Shown here one piece after another: positions 34,277 to 42,967 of a stretch of DNA of 64,000 bases; the stretch's first letter is position 1; the number at the start of each line of letters is the position of its first letter. Under the pieces are notes generated by a model. The model did not search any database and had not been told where the DNA came from. It saw only the letters and a list, made by a program, of their open reading frames with translations. The stretch is taken from NCBI GenBank assembly GCA_947503925.1, contig CANNFQ010000001.1:186001-250000 (forward strand), written 5' to 3'. The position numbers and the translations under genes were made by a program. The DNA is from an uncultured Paracoccaceae bacterium. Its GTDB lineage: Bacteria > Pseudomonadota > Alphaproteobacteria > Rhodobacterales > Rhodobacteraceae.

Positions 34277-35725
34277 ATGCTTGATTTGCACCCTGTGGGA
34301 TATGTGATTGGTCTTCTTGTTGCGTCGCTTGGCCTGACCATGCTGGGGCCGATGGTCGCTGACCTGCTGGCAGGCAATGGGCATTGGGTCGTCTTTTTCG
34401 AAAGCGCCGTCATCACGGTCTTTGTTGGCGGGTTGATTTCGATTGCCTGTTCAAACGGCGTGACAGCGGGGCTGAGCTTGCGGCAGACCTTCTTGCTGAC
34501 ATCGCTGGTCTGGCTGACATTGCCGATCTTTGGTGCGATCCCCTTTGTGCTTGGTGCGACAGAAGCGAGTTTTATCGACGCATTTTTTGAGGCGATGTCA
34601 GGCCTGACAACCACGGGCGCGACGGCGTTTGGGCAATTGGATGATCTGCCGGATGGGCTGAAACTTTGGCGCGGTACATTGCAATGGCTGGGCGGCGTCG
34701 GGATCATTGTGGTGGCGATGGTTTTCCTGCCGGAATTGCGGGTCGGGGGGATGCAGATCTTCCGCTCTGAAGGGTTTGAAACAGGTGGTAAGATCCTGCC
34801 GCGCGCGGGCGAGATCGCAACCCAGATTTCTGGGATTTACGTTGTGCTGACAGTGGTTTGTGCACTGGCCTATGTTGCGACAGGGATGGGTGGGTTTGAC
34901 GCGATTGTGCATGCCATGACCACAGTGTCGACCGGTGGGATGGCTAATTATGATAGCTCCTTCGGGGCCTTTGGCGCGGGCGTGCATTATGTGGCCGTCG
35001 TGTTCATGATCCTTGCTGCGCTGCCATTCGTGCGCTTTGTGCAGTTGTTGGCGGGCACAGCCGAACCATTGCTGCGTGACCGGCAAGTTCGGGCCTTTCT
35101 GTCGACCCTCGCGCTTTGCGTTTTGCTGATCGCATCCTGGCTTTGGGGCCGTGCCGGGTTTGTGAGCGAAGGAGCGCTGCGCGATGCATTGTTCAACGTC
35201 ACCTCGATCATGACCGGGACGGGTTATGCCAGTACGGATTACATGGGCTGGGGTACATTTCCCGTCGCAATGTTCTTCTTCATCGGGCTGATCGGAGGCT
35301 GCGCGGGGTCCACATCCTGTTCGGTGAAAGTGTTCCGATATCAGCTGCTATTTGCCTCGGTCAAAAGCCAGATCCGTCAAATCCATTCGCCGCACGGAAT
35401 TTTCACACCGCGCTATGATGGCCGCCCGATCAGCGATGACGTGTTGAATTCGGTGATGGCGTTTCTGGTCGCTTTTGTCCTGTCGCTGGGCATCACGTCC
35501 GTCCTGTTGGGCATGACGGGCCTTGATTTCATGACCTCTGTATCCGGTGCCGCCGCCGCATTGGGCAATATCGGCCCCGGTCTGGGCTTGCAGATCGGCC
35601 CCGCAGGCAACTATGCCAATATCAACGATACCGCCAAGATGATCCTTGCCATTGCGATGCTTGTTGGCCGGTTGGAAATCATGGTTGTGCTGACCATCCT
35701 GTCCGTCAAATTCTGGAGAAACTGA
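34277..35725 (+). CDS. trkH: TrkH family potassium uptake protein
   Basis: Inner-membrane K+ translocating subunit of 482 aa. The four pore-loop filter regions are visible: MSGLTTTGATAF, TTVSTGGMANYD, MTGTGYASTDY and AALGNIGPGLG. About ten membrane helices surround them. The K+-gating trkA gene is not adjacent. Its stop overlaps the start of a thiamine diphosphate enzyme gene by one base, an unexpected partner. Confidence 0.95.
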   Translation: MLDLHPVGYVIGLLVASLGLTMLGPMVADLLAGNGHWVVFFESAVITVFVGGLISIACSNGVTAGLSLRQTFLLTSLVWLTLPIFGAIPFVLGATEASFIDAFFEAMSGLTTTGATAFGQLDDLPDGLKLWRGTLQWLGGVGIIVVAMVFLPELRVGGMQIFRSEGFETGGKILPRAGEIATQISGIYVVLTVVCALAYVATGMGGFDAIVHAMTTVSTGGMANYDSSFGAFGAGVHYVAVVFMILAALPFVRFVQLLAGTAEPLLRDRQVRAFLSTLALCVLLIASWLWGRAGFVSEGALRDALFNVTSIMTGTGYASTDYMGWGTFPVAMFFFIGLIGGCAGSTSCSVKVFRYQLLFASVKSQIRQIHSPHGIFTPRYDGRPISDDVLNSVMAFLVAFVLSLGITSVLLGMTGLDFMTSVSGAAAALGNIGPGLGLQIGPAGNYANINDTAKMILAIAMLVGRLEIMVVLTILSVKFWRN

Positions 35726-37314
35726 TGACACAACGCCCGCTTGGTGCCCAAATTTCGCATATGCTCAAAGATCGCGGGGTCGATGTGATCTTTGGCATTC
35801 CGGGTGTGCATAATCAGGAAATGTATCGCGGCATCGAAGAGGCCGGGCTGCGCCATGTGCTGGCCCGCCACGAACAAGGCGCGGGGTTCATGGCCGATGG
35901 CTATGCAAGGGCGACGGGCAAACCGGGGGTGGCTTATGTGATCACCGGGCCGGGCCTGTGCAACATCATGACGCCGATGGGGCAGGCCTATTCCGACAGC
36001 GTGCCGATGCTGGTGATTTCCTCTTGTCTGGATGAAACGGCAGCGAAGCGCGGGCAGTTGCACCAGATGAAAGATCAGGAAGGCGCGGCGCGCACTGTCT
36101 GCGATTGGTCGGAAACCGCAAGGACGGCTGAGGCCGCCTACGGGTTGATTGACCGTGCCTTCACCGAATTTCAGATCTCGCGTGAACGCCCGAAACACAT
36201 CTCTGTCCCGATTGCACAGTTGGAAGCTGTGACGGAGAAACCAGAGACGCGCGGACCGATTGGGTGCTATGATCTGCGCCCGCCACAGGAGCAGGAAGTC
36301 GATCGGTTTATCGAAAGGCTGGCAGCGGCAAAGAAGCCGCTATTCGTCTTTGGCGGCGGCGCGACCGGTGCGACATTCGCGATCCGGGAAGTTCTGAAGA
36401 AAGTGCCTGCTGCTTCTTTCACGACATATGCGGGGCGCGGCATCGTTGTGGACAATCCGTTGCACTTCGGATCGTCCCTGGCGCGCCCAGACAGCGCTGA
36501 TGTTTTCAAAGAGGCTGATTATGTGGTCTTTGCAGGCACGGATATGTCGGAGGTGGATCTGTGGCGGGACAAAGCTGGCCATGAATGTGACACCCATATC
36601 ATCAATATTGACCCTGAATTACTGGCCGTTCAGGTTGGGCATCATGATTGCACACGGGTCGATTGTGGCGCATTTTTTCGTGCTGTGAATGACAAGCTTG
36701 AAGCTTCTGCGAACACGACGGATTGGTCAGTTGATGCCATTGCAAAACGTCGCAGCAACTGGCGCAATCAAATTGAAGCGGATCGTCCGGGGATACTGGC
36801 TGTCGCGGACGCATTGAAGCAGGCCGTGCCGGACGACACGCGCATATTTTCCGATATGACGCAGTTTGCCTATGCGGCGAATGAGATCTATCCCCTGCCG
36901 CATCCGCGACTATGGCACCATCCGTCCGGCTTTGGCACTCTCGGCTACGCCCTTCCTGCGGCCATCGGCGGCAAGATCGGGGTGGATGACGAGCCGGTCA
37001 TTGCCATTCTGGGCGATTACGGTTTCCAGTACACCGTGCAGGAACTTGCCGTTGCGGTGGAGCTGGAACTGACCTTGCCCATCATCATCTGGGACAATGG
37101 CAAACTGGGCGAGATTGAGGACAGTATGGTCCGCGCCCAGATCGCGCCGAATGCCGTGATCCAGCGCAACCCGGATTTCTGCAAACTGGCCGAGGCTTAC
37201 GGGGCAGGGGCCGCCCGTCCAACTGATCTGGCATCATTCCAGCAGGCCATCAAGGATGCGCTGGCCACCAAAGGGCCAACGATCATTCACGTCAAATCGG
37301 ATATCGCGACCTAA
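35725..37314 (+). CDS. Thiamine diphosphate-dependent decarboxylase, 5-guanidino-2-oxopentanoate decarboxylase-like
   Basis: Enzyme of the acetolactate synthase/pyruvate decarboxylase superfamily (529 aa). Catalytic Glu50 is in LARHEQGAGFMADGYARATG. The central domain has FVFGGGATGA, and the TPP/Mg motif begins with GDYGFQYTVQELAVAVE (about 429) and ends in WDNGKLGEI. Length and motifs resemble AruI-type enzymes, which decarboxylate 5-guanidino-2-oxopentanoate in the arginine transaminase pathway; a general acetolactate synthase-like function is the alternative. No small regulatory subunit gene is present. It is translationally coupled to trkH. Confidence 0.82.
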   Translation: MTQRPLGAQISHMLKDRGVDVIFGIPGVHNQEMYRGIEEAGLRHVLARHEQGAGFMADGYARATGKPGVAYVITGPGLCNIMTPMGQAYSDSVPMLVISSCLDETAAKRGQLHQMKDQEGAARTVCDWSETARTAEAAYGLIDRAFTEFQISRERPKHISVPIAQLEAVTEKPETRGPIGCYDLRPPQEQEVDRFIERLAAAKKPLFVFGGGATGATFAIREVLKKVPAASFTTYAGRGIVVDNPLHFGSSLARPDSADVFKEADYVVFAGTDMSEVDLWRDKAGHECDTHIINIDPELLAVQVGHHDCTRVDCGAFFRAVNDKLEASANTTDWSVDAIAKRRSNWRNQIEADRPGILAVADALKQAVPDDTRIFSDMTQFAYAANEIYPLPHPRLWHHPSGFGTLGYALPAAIGGKIGVDDEPVIAILGDYGFQYTVQELAVAVELELTLPIIIWDNGKLGEIEDSMVRAQIAPNAVIQRNPDFCKLAEAYGAGAARPTDLASFQQAIKDALATKGPTIIHVKSDIAT

Positions 37315-37324
37315 CGCCCGCGAC

Positions 37325-39064
37325 TTACCAGCAGCTGATCAGCACGGTGATATCTGCCGCCCGTCGTGTCAGCTCGACCGGGGAAATGGGCCCGGAGGCC
37401 GCGCGCGTCTTGGCGGTCACGCCCTGGGCTGTCAGAAAATCAAGGATTTGCTGGGCATCAAGCGAGAAATTCACTTCGGCTGGCAGGACTTGTGTATCGC
37501 CATCTGCCCGGGGCAGCAGCATGCCGATCACTGCGCCGCTGTCGTCAAAGACCGGTCCGCCGGTATCGCCAGGTTGCGGCAGGATCGCCAGCCGTTTGAT
37601 CCGGTCGTCCCCGTTGAGGCCGCGAATATCGACCACCTGACCAAAGGTCAGCGTTGGTGCGCTGAGCACCCCGTTAAACGGATAGCCCGCCACTGCGATC
37701 TGATCCTGCAGGCGGGGCGTGTCGGTCAGGATTTCCGCAACCCGGATCGGCACCAGGCTGTCGCGCGGGCGCAATAGGGCGATGCCGCGATCTTCGTCGA
37801 TCAGGATTACCTCTGCATCGTCTTCGCGGTCATAGGTGATACGCTGGCAGTTTTGCACAGCCTCTTGCGTGGTCACGACCGCCCCGTCGTCCGATACATA
37901 AAAACCTGAGCGAGACATCTGTGGTTGCCGCACGGCAAGCCCGGCCACCATGTCAACGGCCTGATCTTCACCGGGAGGGGCGATATCGGGGTCAAGAACA
38001 CCGTCAAGCCGTTCGAAGCTTTTGCTCATTTCGTCGATGATCCGCTCCCGGCGGCCTTCATCGCCCTGCGGCCAGACAAGGGTGAAGCCCTTGATCGCGC
38101 CATCCTGCAAGGACACGTTGGTATAGGAATGAATGCCGTCGCCGATCCCTTCAATGATAAATCCGCTGCGCGACAGGTTGCGCGGGCCTTCGGGCGGGAC
38201 GATGTCGAGGATCTGGAACACCTCATAAAGCCCGACCAACCGGCCTTCATCCCCTTTTTGCGAGATGAACAACACTTGCGCCTCGGCAATGTCGCCGCTG
38301 GCGTCAAAGCGGACGAAGGGTGGTTTATATTCGGTGAAGCTGACGACGCCAGTCGGCACTTGCATCCGGATACCGGATGCGTCGTCGCGCACCAGCCGCA
38401 TGTTCATACCTTCGAGTACGCTGTTATATTGCTCAAACAGCATCGCGCGCTGCTTCGTTGTCAGGATGCCCGTGGGTTCCTGGTTATTGGCCTCTTGCCA
38501 GGCTTGCATCGCCGCCCGGGTGCCGCGCCCGTAAGAGCCGTCAATTGCGGCGTTGTAGAAACCTGCCCAACGCAGGGCGATCTGCAGGTCTTTCTTTTCG
38601 TCACGGGTCAACAGCGCCTCTGACGCCCGGGCCTCTTGCGGGGTTTCGTCAGCTGCGTCAACCGGATCGTCAGGAAGGGCTGCATCGCTGGTTGTCGGGG
38701 TGGCTAAAACCGGGTCCGCCGGGGCGCTGGGTGCTGTAACCGTGCCGCCGATCGGCCAAAATTGTTGCTTAAAGAACTGGCCGTTCTTGACGAAACTATC
38801 CGCGGGAATGGCACCGCGCGCCAGCAAGCGATCAAGCGCGGTTTCGGCACCGGATTCATCATAGGGGCCGATAAAAATCCCGTAAAACCCGTCACCCAGA
38901 TAAAACCCGGCCACACCATCCAGACGGCCCGCGTATTCCCGGGCGCGATCCTGCGCGCCTGTCAGTGTTTGGCGCGCTTCGATCTGTACCCAAAACCAAT
39001 CCTGCGCCGCCGCAGGTAAGGCCATGCCAATCATCCAAAGGAGTATCGCAATTCGTTTGATCAT
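37325..39064 (-). CDS. Secreted SPOR-like/peptidoglycan-binding protein with degenerate trypsin-like domain
   Basis: A 579-aa exported protein from ATG 39064, with GGGGCGGGA upstream. Domains: signal peptide 1-20 (IAILLWMIGMALPAAAQ), SPOR-like region ~22-104, acidic linker, PG_binding_1 domain ~146-210 (LRWAGFYNAAIDGSYGRGTR), an unassigned domain ~220-350, and a chymotrypsin/HtrA-like domain ~385-545. In the last, the His position is Glu401 (VVTTQEAV), the Asp position Gly427 (DRGIALL) and the Ser position Thr501 (PGDTGGPV). The catalytic triad therefore looks lost and the protein probably binds rather than cuts, at the cell wall. It converges with the TPP enzyme gene. Confidence 0.82.
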   Translation of the reverse strand: MIKRIAILLWMIGMALPAAAQDWFWVQIEARQTLTGAQDRAREYAGRLDGVAGFYLGDGFYGIFIGPYDESGAETALDRLLARGAIPADSFVKNGQFFKQQFWPIGGTVTAPSAPADPVLATPTTSDAALPDDPVDAADETPQEARASEALLTRDEKKDLQIALRWAGFYNAAIDGSYGRGTRAAMQAWQEANNQEPTGILTTKQRAMLFEQYNSVLEGMNMRLVRDDASGIRMQVPTGVVSFTEYKPPFVRFDASGDIAEAQVLFISQKGDEGRLVGLYEVFQILDIVPPEGPRNLSRSGFIIEGIGDGIHSYTNVSLQDGAIKGFTLVWPQGDEGRRERIIDEMSKSFERLDGVLDPDIAPPGEDQAVDMVAGLAVRQPQMSRSGFYVSDDGAVVTTQEAVQNCQRITYDREDDAEVILIDEDRGIALLRPRDSLVPIRVAEILTDTPRLQDQIAVAGYPFNGVLSAPTLTFGQVVDIRGLNGDDRIKRLAILPQPGDTGGPVFDDSGAVIGMLLPRADGDTQVLPAEVNFSLDAQQILDFLTAQGVTAKTRAASGPISPVELTRRAADITVLISCW

Positions 39065-39241
39065 TCCCGCCCCAAGAAGTCGTCCCGTTTTGGTGTTCAC
39101 TGACTGGCCCGCTATTTCGCCGGACGCAAGTGCAGGCCCCGCAGTTTTTAAGCAAATTAACCAATTAGTCGCAACCCGTTGCCCAATTGACCCTTGCTGC
39201 CCATCGCCCTATTGAACGCGTAATTGCAAACGAGGGTTAAC

Positions 39242-40162
39242 ATGGCGGAAAAACCACGCAGTTTTCAGGAGATCATCCTGCGGCTTCAGAATTACTGGGC
39301 CGGGCGCGGCTGCGCCATTTTGCAGCCCTATGATATGGAAGTGGGCGCAGGGACGTTCCACCCGGCCACGACGCTGCGTTCGCTTGGCTCCAAGCCGTGG
39401 GCGGCTGCCTATGTCCAGCCGTCCCGCCGCCCGACCGATGGCCGCTATGGGGAAAACCCCAACCGGTTGCAGCACTATTATCAGTATCAGGTGATCATCA
39501 AACCATCGCCACCCGATCTGCAGGAGATCTATCTGGGCTCGCTTGAGGCGATTGGCATTGATGCATCCATGCATGACATCCGCTTTGTCGAGGATGACTG
39601 GGAAAGCCCGACTTTGGGGGCCTGGGGGCTGGGCTGGGAAGTCTGGTGCGATGGGATGGAAGTCAGCCAGTTCACCTATTTCCAACAGGTCGGTGGGCAT
39701 GATTGCAAACCGGTTTCGGGCGAGCTGACCTATGGGTTAGAGCGGTTAGCGATTTACATTCTGGGCGTCGATCACGTGATGGATATGCCTTTCAACGACC
39801 CGCAATCGACGATCCCACTGACCTATGGCGACGTCTTCAAACAGACCGAACAGGAATATGCCCGCTGGAATTTCGACGTGGCCGATACGGATGTGTTGTT
39901 GCAGCATTTTAAGGATGCGGAGGCCGAATGCCAGCGCATCCTCAGTGAACCCGCAGACGATCCAAAAACCGGCCTGTGGATCATCATGGCGCACCCGGCC
40001 TATGACCAATGCATCAAGGCATCCCACGTGTTCAATCTGCTCGATGCGCGTGGGGTGATCTCTGTCACCGAACGGCAGGCCTATATCGGGCGGGTGCGGG
40101 CGCTGGCCAAGATGTGTGCCGATGCCTTTGTCCAGACAGAGGCCGGGGGGCAGGCCGCCTGA
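39242..40162 (+). CDS. glyQ: Glycyl-tRNA synthetase alpha subunit
   Basis: Catalytic class II subunit of the heterotetrameric glycyl-tRNA synthetase. Starts with [20 protein letters not shown] and has [34 protein letters not shown] and [10 protein letters not shown]. The ATG at 39242 is preceded by GAGGG and fits the family; an upstream in-frame start at 39224 is less likely. 306 aa. Its stop overlaps by one base the start of a small membrane protein gene that separates it from glyS. Confidence 0.97.
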   Translation: MAEKPRSFQEIILRLQNYWAGRGCAILQPYDMEVGAGTFHPATTLRSLGSKPWAAAYVQPSRRPTDGRYGENPNRLQHYYQYQVIIKPSPPDLQEIYLGSLEAIGIDASMHDIRFVEDDWESPTLGAWGLGWEVWCDGMEVSQFTYFQQVGGHDCKPVSGELTYGLERLAIYILGVDHVMDMPFNDPQSTIPLTYGDVFKQTEQEYARWNFDVADTDVLLQHFKDAEAECQRILSEPADDPKTGLWIIMAHPAYDQCIKASHVFNLLDARGVISVTERQAYIGRVRALAKMCADAFVQTEAGGQAA

Positions 40163-40683
40163 TGGCACGTTTTGCAATTGTGGGGATCGTCGTGCTGGCT
40201 TTGATCGCGGGCATCTTGCTCTATTACCAACAGGTTTATGCCTATTACACACCCGTGCAGGCGGAGGCGGCGGATGTGCGTCTGACATCCGTGGTCACCG
40301 GCGCGCCGGAAGAAGTGATCTATGATAATTTTCAGGCGATTGATGCCGAGAGCAGCCCGCTGCGTTATCGCGCCTGTTTCACCATCCCGCTCAGCCAGGC
40401 GATGCTGACCGAAACCTATGTCATCTATGACAATGCCGAACCGCGCGTCGCCCCCGGTTGGTTTGACTGTTTCGATGCCGAACAGATCGGCACGGATCTG
40501 CGCGGGGATGCAATCGCGTTTCTGGGTGTCGAAAACATCCAATACGGGATCGACCGGATCGTTGCCGTTTATCCCGATGGCCGGGCCTATGCCTGGCACC
40601 AGATCAATGAATGCGGCGAGGTTGTTTTTGATGGCAACCCTGTTCCCGAAACCTGCCCGCCGAAACCTGAAAGCGCCGAATAA
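40162..40683 (+). CDS. DUF6446-type membrane-anchored protein between glyQ and glyS
   Basis: A 173-aa protein with one N-terminal membrane anchor (about residues 4-22, AIVGIVVLALIAGILLYY). It has a periplasmic domain containing VRLTSVVTGAPEEVIYDNFQ, three spaced cysteines (YRACFTIPLS, WFDCFDAEQ, INECGEVV) and a proline-rich end with ETCPPKP. The family is restricted to Rhodobacterales relatives, as far as I know, and has no assigned role. It overlaps both neighbours by one base (TGATG and TAATG), so it is tightly co-translated with the glycyl-tRNA synthetase subunits. Confidence 0.82.
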   Translation: MARFAIVGIVVLALIAGILLYYQQVYAYYTPVQAEAADVRLTSVVTGAPEEVIYDNFQAIDAESSPLRYRACFTIPLSQAMLTETYVIYDNAEPRVAPGWFDCFDAEQIGTDLRGDAIAFLGVENIQYGIDRIVAVYPDGRAYAWHQINECGEVVFDGNPVPETCPPKPESAE

Positions 40684-42896
40684 TGCCCGATCTTCTGATT
40701 GAACTCTTTTCCGAGGAAATCCCTGCGCGCATGCAAAAACGCGCGTCGGAGGATCTGAAAAAGCTTATTACGGATGGGCTGGTCGAGGCAGGTTTGAACT
40801 ATGCGGGCGCTGCCGCATTCGCCACGCCCCGCCGTCTGACCCTGTCGGTGGAGGGGCTGACGGGGGAAAGCAAAGCGGTGCGCGAGGAACGGCGCGGCCC
40901 CAAGGTTGGCGCGCCTGACAAGGCGATTGAAGGGTTCCTGCGCGGTGCCGGTGTCGCCCGTGAGGACCTTGAAATTCGCGATGATAAGAAAGGGCAGGTC
41001 TACTTCGCGGTGGTCGAAAAGCCCGGGCGCAAGGCAGCGGATATCGTGGCCGAAGTGCTGGAAAAGACGATCCGCAATTTCCCGTGGCCCAAATCCATGC
41101 GCTGGGGTGAGGGCACGCTGAAATGGGTGCGCCCGCTGCATTCGATCCTTTGTATCCTTTGTGATGAGGCCGGGGCAGAAGTTGTGCCGCTGGATATTGA
41201 CGGCATCAGGTCGAGCAACACGACCCAAGGTCATCGCTTCATGGCCAAAGACACAATTTCTGTTTCATCTTTCGATGATTACGAGGCCAGGTTGAAGCGC
41301 GCCTATGTGGTGCTGCGTGCCGATGAACGGGCGGAAATGATCTGGCACGATGCCACCAATCAGGCCTTTGCCGCCGGGCTGGAGGTGGTCGAGGATCGCG
41401 GGTTACTAGCAGAGGTTGCCGGTCTGGTCGAATGGCCGGTCGTGCTGCTGGGCCGGATTGATGATGACTTTCTGGGGCTGCCGCCTGAGGTGTTGCAGAC
41501 ATCCATGAAAGAGCATCAGAAGTTCTTTTCTGTGCGCAACCCCAAGACGGGGCGGATTGAGCGCTTTGTCACCGTGGCCAATATGGAAACCGCCGATAAC
41601 GGGGCGACCATTCTGGCGGGGAACCAAAAGGTGCTGTCGGCGCGGCTGGCCGACGCAAAATTCTTTTGGGAGAATGATTTGCGCACCGTCAAGACCATGG
41701 GGCTTGAGGGGATGGGGGCACCGCTGGCCGATGTGACCTTCCATAACAAGCTGGGATCGCAGGCAGATCGGATCAAACGGATCGAAGCACTCGCCCGCGA
41801 GATCGCGCCAAGCGTTGGGGCCAAACCCGATCTGGCGGCCGAGGCCGCGCGGATTTGCAAATCCGATCTGTCGTCAGAGATGGTGTACGAGTTCCCAGAA
41901 CTGCAGGGGCTGATGGGCCGCTACTATGCCGAAGCTGCGGGTCACGATGACGGTGTGCCAGAGGCCTGCGAGGAACACTATTCGCCGCTCGGGCCATCGG
42001 ACGACGTGCCGACCGCGCCGGTGTCCGTGGCCGTGGCACTCGCCGACAAGATCGACACGTTGACCGGGTTCTGGGCGATTGATGAGAAGCCGACCGGGAG
42101 CAAGGACCCCTTTGCGCTGCGTCGGGCGGCGCTGGGGGTCATTAGGTTGGCACTTCAGAACGAAATGCGTTGGGAACTGATCGATCTGATCGTGAGCCAC
42201 TTCATGTCCAAACATGAAATCGTTGCGGACGGTTCGGAAGGATATGGATTTGGTGGGAAGACAGACTTCCTCGTGGAGTTTTGGCAACTCTTGTCTGGTA
42301 CAGGTTACGGCGGCCCAGAGAGTGAAAAGGAGCTCTTTTGGTTGGGAGTGTCAGACGAGCTTACAAAAGACCTCCTCTCCTTCTTCCACGACCGCCTGAA
42401 AGTCTTCCTGAAAGACAAGGGCATCCGCCACGACATCATCGACGCTTGCATTGCGATGCCCGGCAACGACGATCTAACCTTGCTGGTCAAACGGGCGGAG
42501 GCTTTGGCGGAAACCCTCGCTACGGATGACGGCGAAAACCTGATCCAGGGCTTCAAGCGTGCCAACAATATCCTGACCCAGGCCGAGGAAAAGGACGGGG
42601 TGGAATATTCTTATGGGGCTGACCTGAAATACGCCGAAGAACCCGCCGAAAAGGCGCTTTTTACCGCCCTTGATGCTGCGGATGCAAAGATCGCGCCAGC
42701 GATGGAAGCGGAAGATTTCAGCACGGCGATGACTGCTATGGCGGCACTTCGCGGCCCGATTGATCAATTTTTCACCGATGTGCAAGTGAACGCCGAAAGT
42801 CAGGTGGTGCGCCGCAACCGGCTTAACCTTTTGTCACGTATCAGGAAAATATGCCTGAGCGTTGCGGATCTGACGAATATCGAAGGTTCGTCATAA
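40683..42896 (+). CDS. glyS: Glycyl-tRNA synthetase beta subunit
   Basis: tRNA-binding subunit of glycyl-tRNA synthetase, 737 aa. Begins with LLIELFSEEIPARMQKRASE, has ATPRRLTLSVEGL, RWGEGTLKWVRPLHSILCIL, FHNKLGSQADRI, the HD-like YCA region (ELQGLMGRYYAEAAGHDDGV) and the C-terminal DALR-type helical end. Around residues 515-560 (SEGYGFGGKTDFLVEFWQLL, TGYGGPESEKELFWLGVSDE) there is an insertion relative to the usual short linker, with a locally different base usage. The start overlaps the previous stop (TAATG). Confidence 0.96.
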   Translation: MPDLLIELFSEEIPARMQKRASEDLKKLITDGLVEAGLNYAGAAAFATPRRLTLSVEGLTGESKAVREERRGPKVGAPDKAIEGFLRGAGVAREDLEIRDDKKGQVYFAVVEKPGRKAADIVAEVLEKTIRNFPWPKSMRWGEGTLKWVRPLHSILCILCDEAGAEVVPLDIDGIRSSNTTQGHRFMAKDTISVSSFDDYEARLKRAYVVLRADERAEMIWHDATNQAFAAGLEVVEDRGLLAEVAGLVEWPVVLLGRIDDDFLGLPPEVLQTSMKEHQKFFSVRNPKTGRIERFVTVANMETADNGATILAGNQKVLSARLADAKFFWENDLRTVKTMGLEGMGAPLADVTFHNKLGSQADRIKRIEALAREIAPSVGAKPDLAAEAARICKSDLSSEMVYEFPELQGLMGRYYAEAAGHDDGVPEACEEHYSPLGPSDDVPTAPVSVAVALADKIDTLTGFWAIDEKPTGSKDPFALRRAALGVIRLALQNEMRWELIDLIVSHFMSKHEIVADGSEGYGFGGKTDFLVEFWQLLSGTGYGGPESEKELFWLGVSDELTKDLLSFFHDRLKVFLKDKGIRHDIIDACIAMPGNDDLTLLVKRAEALAETLATDDGENLIQGFKRANNILTQAEEKDGVEYSYGADLKYAEEPAEKALFTALDAADAKIAPAMEAEDFSTAMTAMAALRGPIDQFFTDVQVNAESQVVRRNRLNLLSRIRKICLSVADLTNIEGSS

Positions 42897-42967
42897 ATCT
42901 GTTAAGATTTTTGTTCCTGTAAAGGATTTATCGCCTATGCTGCACCCACGTCATAGGTGGTGCCGCA

